From the NCBI GenBank assembly GCA_963932145.1, contig OZ010616.1, positions 52,457,846-52,521,845 on the forward strand: a stretch of 64,000 bases of DNA. The letters run 5' to 3'. Positions 55,650 to 64,000 of this stretch are shown piece by piece. Position numbers and translations under genes: made by a program. Each line of letters begins with the position of its first letter. Within the stretch, counting starts at the first letter, position 1. The DNA is from Acanthosepion lycidas. Its lineage: Eukaryota; Mollusca; Cephalopoda; Sepiida; Sepiidae. The notes under the pieces are model-generated. The model had not been told where the DNA came from, did not search any database, and saw nothing but the letters and a program-made list of their open reading frames with translations.

Positions 55650-56160
55650 AGACACGAAACAATGGTCACTGAGGAAATAAAACGGAAGAATTTAACTTCG
55701 ACATAAACAATTTCACTGCTTCAGATTCTGACACTGATGAAGATGAATCAAATAACATTAGAGCATAATTCCTTGAATGCAACAAATTTGAAATCACTGA
55801 AGCGAAAAACATCATTCAAATAATCAGCAAAATAACTCGCACACAAATGTCAGAAAAAGAATATAAAATTAAAGCAGTAAATGAAATTCCACCAATCAAG
55901 GAAATACTTCAACAGTAACTGTAATTAAAGGTACAGAGAACAAGACGATATGAAAAGCATTATAGGTTCTATCGACAAAATAAGTTATTCCAAATTGATC
56001 TCAAGAAATTTTACAGGGAAATTGGAAAGGCAGTTATAAGAGTCAAAAGCCGCCATCTATTGAAGAAGTGCAAAGATTTGGGAAGAATATTTGGAGCAAA
56101 TCCAAAGGAATATAATCCTAATCAAACAAGAATGAAGGACAAAGCTGTTCAAGAATAGAA
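55650..56160 (+). pseudogene. Upstream part of a LINE ORF (parent of the 152-bp array)
   Basis: Reads NEIPPIKEILQQ, then (frame change) VQRTRRYEKHYRFYRQNKLF and QIDLKKFYREIGKAVIRVKS, then PPSIEEVQRFGKNIWSKSKG. The order R-YEK...N-LF..DPK.FYREIG...PP...EV..FW..IW is the linker upstream of the RT in a LINE family whose RT continues at 59518. Upstream acidic text (DSDTDEDESNN) may be its N-terminal part. The ORF is cut at ~56160-56215 by the minus-strand LINE inserted next. Confidence 0.75.
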
Positions 56161-56215
56161 AAATATAATTAATAATAATGTTAGGCAGGTTCTAACAAAA
56201 TCTCCAAAATAGAAA

Positions 56216-59000
56216 TTTTTTTTTTTTTTAAGCATTTCACCCCAAGCATGGCTGAAGTGCTACTCGTACGCAAGTGGCTACAGAGAATGAAAGTAAAAGG
56301 GAGAAAAAAAAACGGGTATAGTGGGGAGGGGGATTGAAGAAAGGATAAAAAGAAGAAGGGGAATCAGAAGATGTCGATTGACATTACATTTAAATTTTTG
56401 AAGATTATAATTATCAGGGAAGCAAACAGGAGGAAGATACTATCGAGAAGTGTGAGAGTAGAAGAGGCAGTTACATTTAACAGTTTTGACAGTAAAAGGG
56501 TGGGTCCAAGATGCCAACCTAGTAGAACACTTAAATTCTTGCAATCGGGGCACCAGTGAAAATATCTTGACAAAGCAGTTATCATGAAAATAATTGTAAA
56601 AAAGACAGAGGGAAGTCAATCAGAAAGTGACTAAAATCCAGATGCCAAGTCAGGACTGACGACATTGCTTATTCGTCTTTGGATTTTGTCGAGAGCCTCC
56701 AGATGAACAGCCGGGGGACCAGGCCATATATGGCAACAATATTCAATGCATGGACGAATGGTAGATTGGAGGTCCTTTTCAAGACCAACGGCTAGTTTAA
56801 CTCTGTCAGCAATGCCGCATTTACTATTGAGACAGGAGTAAATGGCAGTGTCATCTTCTTAGAACTGTGTACTTGAGAAATGATGACATCATAGATGAAG
56901 ATCAGAAACAGTGTAGGACCTAGGATATAGCCTTGGTGAACAGCAGCATTCGTATGAAAGGAACTGAAAAATAACCCATTCAGGTCGACCTTCATTTCAC
57001 GGTTTGATAGGCATTATTGTATTAAATCAAATAACTGCCATGTAATACCGTATCCTTTAAGTTCACATAGAAGGACAGTATGCTAAACCCTGTCAAACGC
57101 CTTTGAGATATCTAGAGCCATATCTCGAGCTTCGCCGTTATTATCAAGAGCTTGGTATACATGTTCAATTATGACCGTAAGCACATCAGCGATAGACCGA
57201 GCAAGGCAAAAAACATATTGTCTTTCAGAGAGTAGATCGTGGGAGGTATGATGCTTAACCCCTTCGGCATTGATTAAAGCTTCGAAGACTTTGCCGAAGA
57301 TTGGTAGAAGACTGATGAGACTGAAGAGTCTCCGGAGTTCTTAAAAACAGGAACGATAGAAGAGGATATCCAACATCGAGGCAATAGTTGTAAAGTTTAG
57401 AGAGAACTGGAACCAGCTCAGAAGTAAATTTCTTTAGGACTACGGCTGGTATCCCATTACTTCCACTTGCTTATGGCTAATACCATTGACAGGGTTATGC
57501 ACATCTCACTCAGTAGAGCCTCAGTTCTGGAGGAGGAGAATCAAGTTTAAGTACTCCGGATGAGTCGAGTGTTGAGTTGGAAGAGAATTTCCGAGCAAAG
57601 CATTCAGCTTTATCAGCTATGGTTGTTGGGACATCGAAATGATTGAATAGAGGAGGGATTGAGAATTTGCTGTTGTTCCGGACACTCTTGCAGAGCCACC
57701 AATATTCTTTAGAGCCAAATTTCCGAAATGCAATACGTTGTTTCATTCTATCAGCAAATAGTAACTTTGCTTCATTGAGGACACACTTGCACTCATTACG
57801 AACAAAGTCAAAGAGACGTCTGTTGCACATTTTTAAACGGGATGATTAAAAACCATATTCCAAGGGACGTTGCGAAGGAAACCATGGAACGGTTCCCAAT
57901 CTGCGCGTTGATGACAGAAAGATATTCTATTAGTAGGAGACTCTTTGCTGGAGGGGTAGTGAAAGAGATGTTAACAAACACTATCACATTATCAGAAATG
58001 TCAAGAGGACAGAGATGCGATTCAGGGATGGGGATAAAACAGAAATCGAGAAGGAAAACGTTACCGTCGGGGTTACTGGGGAAACGAGCAGGAAAGTCAA
58101 CCACTTGCGCGAGTGATTGAGTGATTGAAATGTTAAGGCTTTTGATGCCAGCGAGGTCAGTGAAAGAGGTTTTAAGCCACGTGGAAAAGTTGGATGTTAA
58201 AGATACCGAACATAAATATGTTTGCAAACGGATGTAGAGAGATGGCCTTGTTTATATTATTGGAAATGCTATCGAGTACACAACAGTCTAGAGATAAAGA
58301 GGAACGGTAGAGAAAAAAAAAAGAAAAAAGAGATAGCTTACTGAATTGAAAAAAGATAGACGGAGGCATATATACGAATGGAGATTCAAGAAAAAGTTTC
58401 CTAGCCAGCGGGAGTTGATCGTGAACATAAACTCCCAGGCCGTGAAAGTGGATTTTAAAGTCCTTTCTAAGGAGAGGGAGGTAGCCGAAAATGGAGAAAT
58501 CAGAGGAGTGGATAAGAGAATTAAGATTAGTCTCGAAGAGAGTTAGTATATAAGGAGACTTATCGAAGAGAAACGATTCCACACAACAGAAGTTGGTACG
58601 AATACATCCGATGTTGGAGAAGGAAAATTTAAAAGGTTTAGGTGATTTTTTGATGGCTTAGGCTTATATTTTTGGTTCTTTATCGTCATACAGAGTTGTG
58701 TTAGTAAGGAAAAGGCGTAATGTAATAGTAACAGACGGTCATCAAGTGTGATATAGGCAGAAAGAAACTGGCTCAAACTGCAACATATAGTGGCTTCGGG
58801 GTTTCCACCGGAGGTGCATGCAGGGACGCACCTCCATGTGCGGGATGGTTCTGCAAGAAGCCCTATAATGTGCAACTGTTGATCAGAGCAGCCTCTTATG
58901 ACGCTACGCAAGAGTTCAGACTCTTAACTACCAGTCAGGAACAGCATCCAGAAAAACTACCAACCAGGTACCCTCAGTATGAAGGGATGTTGCCACAAAA
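56216..59000 (-). pseudogene. CR1/Jockey-like LINE, nearly complete but broken
   Basis: Minus-strand element, relative of the one that built the 153-bp satellite. From the 5' side: endonuclease start near 58640 (IGCIRTNFCC, SPYILTLFETNLNSLIHSSD, FGYLPLLRKD, HGLGVYVHDQLPLAR); FMFGIFNIQ, where the catalytic Asp of GDFNIH is Ile; SLAQVVDFPARFP (58090); linker LLFADRMKQRIAFRKFGSKE (57730); RT motif A ALDISKAFDRV followed by a stop (57090); LSNREMKVDLNG and AAVHQGYILGPTLFLIFIYD (motif B). The YADD part is deleted. Then STIRPCIEYCCHIWPGPP, LDKIQRR and the C-terminus (56585-56400), homologous to the satellite unit. The 3' end is a T-run on the plus strand (56216-56229), i.e. poly(A). At least four breaks. 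Confidence 0.85.
56430..56560 (-). repeat. Single diverged copy of the 153-bp satellite unit, inside its LINE context
   Basis: CAGTTACATTTAACAGTTTT, GGTCCAAGATGCCAACCTAG and TAGAACACTTAAATTC align in order with the satellite's CAGTTACATCTATCCATTTC, GAGACCTTGCCGCCAATCTAG and TACTGTGCTTAAATTC. This shows the satellite unit is the LINE's own C-terminal coding DNA in single-copy form. Confidence 0.75.
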
Positions 59001-59140
59001 CGTACACATCACAAGAGATTTACGACAGTACCGCTAAGGCCAGAGAAAAAGAAAGGTTCCGGGAAAAGGGATGAGCCTCTACTCTTGTTCTAGAGAAATG
59101 GAGGAGTATTGATCAGGCGATAAGAAAATTCATCTGCTCC

Positions 59141-59172
<32 letters not shown>

Positions 59173-59517
59173 CGCAATCAAAAAAACAAAAATAAAACAA
59201 TCAACATTGCGTTTGGTATAGAGAGAAATTATTATTACAGAGAGAGCCAAACTGGGAGCCATTGATACCTCGGAGCGAGTTATGTATGTATAGCTCACTC
59301 AAGAGCTAGAGGGATAAAAGACATTGGGAGAAGGTAAGGGAAGATGCTTGTGCATTTACTGCACACGACCATATCGATTATTATAGATGGATACAGGAGA
59401 TGCATATGAGAGGGAAGGGTCATGAACAGGAAGTCTGAAACTGAAATATGAACTTTTAACTTAAAGTTCAACATTCACTTGTTTCGAAGGAGGAGACTCA
59501 GAAAATTGCAAGGTAAC
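59001..59517. other. LINE 5' flank and A-rich tract
   Basis: Contains an A-run at 59148-59172 and A-rich DNA to 59213. The 5' boundary of the minus-strand LINE lies somewhere in here; no clean TSD matching the left side of the poly(A) end was found. 59480-59517 may already belong to the plus-strand LINE. Confidence 0.4.
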
Positions 59518-60110
59518 CAAATTTTAGCTCTATCATCTGTCATGAATCCATAAGATTCTTGTGCAAAATGTATCAATGCTAATTAATAACCGCAATGAAA
59601 TTCCAGAATGGATCACATATCTCGGAACAAAAACAAGTGAAACACATGATAAAAAATCATAGGCCAAAACATGCCTGTCCAATACATATGATTTGAAAAC
59701 ATCGGTCCTGGTGAACTGTACTTACACTATTCTCGATGAAAATAACATTCTTCCGCTGAAGTAGAAAGGATATCGAAGGGGTTCATAGGGTAGCAAATAT
59801 TAATTAATAATACATAAAATGATCCTGAAAAATAGGAGGAAAAGGATTAGCACAGTTTAGATAGATTACTGCAATTACTTTGATAGAGTGCCAAATTCTG
59901 GGAGGCTTGAGATTTAATAATGTAAAAAGACTGCCCAGTAAAACGAAATTTCCTTAAATATAGCATGAACCTATGGAAAATATTATGCCTGAATCATATA
60001 AGTTAAAATTTTTGAATAACTGACAAGGAATTTTCAATGAGACTGACTACCAGACCATCTGTTCCTTCTGTAATAATCAAGGGGGATTAAGGACACACGG
60101 AATGGATGGT
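59518..60110 (+). pseudogene. RT domain of the second LINE, upstream of its array
   Basis: Reads HKILVQNVSMLINNRNEIPE and WITYLGTKT, then YTILDENNILPLK, stop, KGYRRGS, stop, GSKY, stop, LIIHKMILKNRRKR, ISTV, stop, IDYCNYFDRVPNSGRLEI, stop. This is the RT finger to motif A block (NxILPxEQKGCRRGSxGxKDQLL...WIDYxKAYDSVPHSW). The stops fall on Gln, Tyr, Gln and Trp codons of the family pattern, mostly by C-to-T or G-to-A change. The next expected block (motif B, GDSLSPLLF) is where the 152-bp array begins. Clade not certain; related to the LINEs usually annotated as R2-like. Confidence 0.78.
60074..60106 (-). repeat. Inverted fragment of the 152-bp unit at the array edge
   Basis: GGGGGATTAAGGACACACGG and AATGG is the reverse complement of part of the unit (CCGTTTGTCCTTAATCCCCC), 22 of ~25 bases. 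It points opposite to every unit in the array. Confidence 0.65.
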
Positions 60111-60189
60111 GTGATTATAATATTTTCTTTCACGCGAAAGGAGTCACATGATCGGGACAGAAATGAACATGGATAAAAAATAAAAAAGA

Positions 60190-63100
60190 AAGTAATTAAT
60201 TACCTATTCTACATGTATGATATCAAACTCTTTACCAAAGATGACAGTAGACTCCCTGTCACCCCTTCTGTTCCGTTTGTCCTTAATCCCCCTTTCACAT
60301 GAAATGAACAGTAATAAATATGGATACAAAGAAAAAAAAGAATTTCATTCATTACCTATTCTACATGGATGATAACAAACTCTTTACCAAAGATGACAGT
60401 AGACACCCTGTCACCCCTTCTGTTCCGTTTGTCCTTAATCCCCCTTTCACATGAAATGAACAGTAATAAATATGGATACAAAGAAAAAAAAGAATTTCAT
60501 TCATTACCTATTCTACATGGATGATAACAATCTCTTTACCAAAGATGACGGTAGACTCCATGTCACCCCTTCTGTTCCGTTTGTCCTTAATCCCCCTTTC
60601 ACATGAAATGAACAGTAATAAATATGGATACAAAGAAAAAAAAGAATTTCATTCATTACCTATTCTACATGGATGATAACAATCTCTTTGCCAAAGATGA
60701 CACTAGACTCCCTGTCACCCCTTCTGTTCCGTTTGTCCTTAATCCCCCTTTCACATGAAATGAACAGTAATAAATATGGATACAAAGAAAAAAAAGAATT
60801 TCATTCATTACCTATTCTACATGGATGATAACAAACTCTTTACCAAAGATGACAGTAGACTCCCTGTCACCCCTTCTGTTCCGTTTGTCCTTAATCCCCC
60901 TTTCACATGAAATGAACAGTAATAAATATGGATACAAAGAAAAAAAAGAATTTCATTCATTACCTATTCTACATGGATGATAACAAACTCTTTACCAAAG
61001 ATGACAGTAGACTCCCTATCACCCCTTCTGTTCCGTTTGTCCTTAATCCCCCTTTCACATGAAATGAACAGTAATAAATATGGATACAAAGAAAAAAAAG
61101 AATTTCATTCATTACCTATTCTACATGGATGATAACAATCTCTTTACCAAAGATGACAGTAGACTCCCTGTCACCCCTTCTGTTCCGTTTGTCCTTAATC
61201 CCCCTTTCACATGAAATGAACAGTAATAAATATGGATACAAAGAAAAAAAAGAATTTCATTCATTACCTATTCTACATGGATGATAACAAACTCTTTACC
61301 AAAGATGACAGTAGACTCCATGTCACCCCTTCTGTTCCGTTTGTCCTTCATCCGCCTTTCACATGAAATGAACAGTAATAAATTTGGATACAAAGAAAAA
61401 AAAGAATTTCATTCATTACCTATTCTACATGTATGATATCAAACTCTTTACCAAAGATGACAGTAGACTCCCTGTCACCCCTTCTGTTCCGTTTGTCCTT
61501 AATCCCCCTTTCACATGAAATGAACAGTAATAAATATGGATACAAAGAAAAAAAAGAATTTAATTCATTACCTATTCTACATGGAAGATAACAAACTCTT
61601 TACCAAAGATGACAGTAGACTCCCTATCACCCCTTCTGTTTCGTTTGTCCTTAATCCCCCTTTCACATGAAATGAACAGTAATAAATATAGATACAAAGA
61701 AAAAAAAGAATTTCATTCATTACCTATTCTACATGGATGATAACAATCTCTTTGCCAAAGATGACAGTAGACTCCCTGTCACCCCTTCTGTTCCGTTTGT
61801 CCTTAATCCCCCTTTCACATGAAATGAACAGTAATAAATATGGATACAAAGAAAAAAAAGAATTTCATTCATTACCTATTCTACATGGATGATAACAATC
61901 TCTTTACCAAAGATGACAGTAGACTCCCTGTCACCCCTTCTGTTCCGTTTGTCCTTAATCCCCCTTTCACATGAAATGAACAGTAATAAATATGGATACA
62001 AAGAAAAAAAAGAATTTCATTCATTACCTATTCTACATGGATGATAACAATCTCTTTACCAAAGATGACAGTAGACTCCCTGTCACCCCTTCTGTTCCGT
62101 TTGTCCTTAATCCCCCTTTCACATGAAATGAACAGTAATAAATATGGATACAAAGAAAAAAAAGAATTTCATTCATTACCTATTCTACATGGATGATAAC
62201 AAACCCTTTACCAAAGATGACAGTAGACTCCCTTTCACCCCTTCTGTTCCGTTTGTCCTTAATCCCCCTTTCACATGAAATGAACAGTAATAAATATGGA
62301 TACAAAGAAAAAAAAGAATTTCATTCATTACCTATTCTACATGGATGATAACAAACTCTTTACCAAAGATGACAGTAGACTCCCTGTCACCCCTTCTGTT
62401 CCGTTTGTCCTTAATCCCCCTTTCACATGAAATGAACAGTAATAAATATGGATACAAAGAAAAAAAAGAATTTCATTCATTACCTATTCTACATGGATGA
62501 TAACAAACTCTTTACCAAAGATGACAGTAGACTCCCTGTCACCCCTTCTGTTCCGTTTGTCCTTAATCCCCCTTTCACATGAAATGAACAGTAATAAATA
62601 TGGATACAAAGAAAAAAAAGAATTTCATTCATTACCTATTCTACATGGATGATAACAATCTCTTTACCAAAGATGACAGTAGACACCCTGTCACCCCTTC
62701 TGTTCCGTTTGTCCTTAATCCCCCTTTCACATGAAATGAACAGTAATAAATATGGATACAAAGAAAAAAAAGAATTTCATTCATTACCTATTCTACATGG
62801 ATGATAACAAACTCTTTGCCAAAGATGACAGTAGACTCCATGTCAGCCCTTCTGTTCCGTTTGTCCTTAATCCCCCTTTCACATGAAATGAACAGTAATA
62901 AATATTGATACAAAGAAAAAAAAGAATTTCATTCATTACCTATTCTACATGGATGATAACAAACTCTTTACCAAAGATGACAGTAGACACCCTGTCACCC
63001 CTTCTGTTCCGTTTGTCCTTAATCCCCCTTTCACATGAAATGAACAGTAATAAATATGGATACAAAGAAAAAAAAGGATTTCATTCATTACCTATTCTAC

Positions 63101-63640
63101 ATGGATGATAACAATCTCTTTACCAAAGATGACAGTAGACTCCCTGTCACCCCTTCTGTTCCGTTTGTCCTTAATCCCCCTTTCAGATGAAATGAACAGT
63201 AATAAATATGGATACAAAGAAAAAAAAGAATTTCATTCATTACCTATTCTACATGGATGATAACAATCTCTTTGCCAAAGATGACAGTAGACTCCCTGTC
63301 ACCCCTTCTGTTCCGTTTGTCCTTAATCCCCCTTTCACATGAAATGAACAGTAATAAATATGGATACAAAGTAAAAAAAAAGAATTTCATTCATTACCTA
63401 TTCTACATGGATGATATCAAACTCTTTACCAAAGATGACAGTAGACTCCCTGTCACCCCTTCTGTTCCGTTTGTCCTTAATCCCCCTTTCACATGAAATG
63501 AACAGTAATAAATATGGATACAAAGTAAAAAAAAAGAATTTCATTCATTACCTATTCTACATGGATGATATCAAACTCTTTGCCAAATATGACAGAAGAC
63601 TCCATGTTCTGTCTGTCCATAATCACCATTCCACATAAAT
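60190..63640 (+). repeat. 152-bp satellite array, about 23 units, from LINE RT core
   Basis: Units of 152 bp repeat head to tail (ATTACCTATTCTACATGGAT at 60351, 60503, 60655 and so on). One frame reads VDSLSPLLFRLSLIPLSHEM and NSNKYGYK; another reads FIHYLFYMDDIKLFTKDDSR. These are RT motifs B (end) and C of the LINE at 59518, with catalytic YMDD. Since 152 is not a multiple of 3 the frame changes at each unit, so no long protein exists. Terminal units keep the ancestral GATGATATC (DDI) and, at 63370 and 63520, a longer A-run that restores the KVKKKNFIHYLFYMDD frame; most inner units have GATGATAAC and a shorter A-run. The very first unit has YMYD for YMDD. The array decays after 63600. Confidence 0.95.
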
Positions 63641-64000
63641 GGATGATATCAAAATCTTTGCCAAAGATGAGTGTAATACTATAAATATCTAGGTGAAAAT
63701 AAGAAATGAAAACTAAAGCCTTGTGCGTCTGAAATAAATTCACAAATCTAAATATCAGCCATAAACACAGTGGTCCAAAACATTTTCAAGATCCTGAAAT
63801 AATAATTAATAAAATAGATGTCAAAAAAAGAAAATAACTGATTTGCACTCAGAGGCATCATCCCATGGTTCACATCTTCGGCACATGGTATCCTTATCAA
63901 CATTCTGTAGGACCACATTCAGGTTACTTCGAATAACTTCATCATTTGGAGAACATCGTTTCGAATTCGGTGCCTTGGGTGATGACAGAAAACCCGTAAA
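63641..64000. other. Array flank, nothing recognised
   Basis: A broken partial unit (GATGATATCAAAATCTTTGC) occurs at 63643-63668. Beyond that I see no LINE continuation or other feature before the window ends. Confidence 0.45.

Overview
The window looks like intergenic heterochromatin or repeat-rich DNA of a marine invertebrate, most likely a mollusc and possibly a cephalopod. This is an inference from the mixture of long (TA)n tracts, mariner-type MITEs, a Penelope-like element, hAT remains, tRNA-derived SINEs and at least six kinds of non-LTR retrotransposon (LINE) debris. The species cannot be fixed from sequence alone. I recognise no intact host protein gene. Nearly every long open frame is either a decayed retroelement or an open frame inside a tandem repeat.

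Layout. 1-6.4 kb: an inverted pair of a dispersed repeat (family A), CT-rich DNA, two hairpin MITEs and a GC-rich repeat (family B). 6.4-10.5 kb: an RTE-type LINE pseudogene, a third MITE, then a Penelope-like element carrying a SINE with clear target-site duplications (TSDs). 10.5-20 kb: GATA arrays, a compound inverted repeat built round a type II tRNA-like sequence, a 5'-truncated LINE with a restriction-like endonuclease (RLE) domain flanked by ~30-bp repeats, more LINE and hAT pieces, and a ~308-bp tandem repeat. 20-28 kb: a LINE nested in a Tx1/L1-like LINE, tRNA-SINEs, and a 2.2-kb minisatellite of an 18-bp unit. 28-35 kb: direct repeats around a 5S-rRNA-like pseudogene, a large inverted repeat whose right arm alone carries a MITE, family A and B repeats, and a 700-bp polypyrimidine tract. 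35.7-51.1 kb: about 94 tandem copies of a 153-bp unit inside one minus-strand LINE copy. 51-55.6 kb: AT-rich DNA. 55.7-64 kb: a plus-strand LINE split by a minus-strand CR1/Jockey-like LINE and continuing into about 23 tandem copies of a 152-bp unit.

Main observation. Both large satellite arrays are made of reverse-transcriptase (RT) coding sequence. The 153-bp unit encodes the conserved C-terminal segment of a CR1/Jockey-like ORF2. The 152-bp unit encodes the RT block that runs from the SPLLF motif to the YMDD catalytic motif. Each array is still attached to the rest of its parent LINE in the correct orientation. This suggests that local amplification inside dead LINE copies repeatedly creates ~150-bp satellites in this genome.

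No functional partnership among genes can be claimed. The order of events can be partly read from nesting: SINE into Penelope, CR1-like LINE into the second LINE, one LINE fragment into a Tx1-like LINE, and a MITE into one arm of an inverted repeat.
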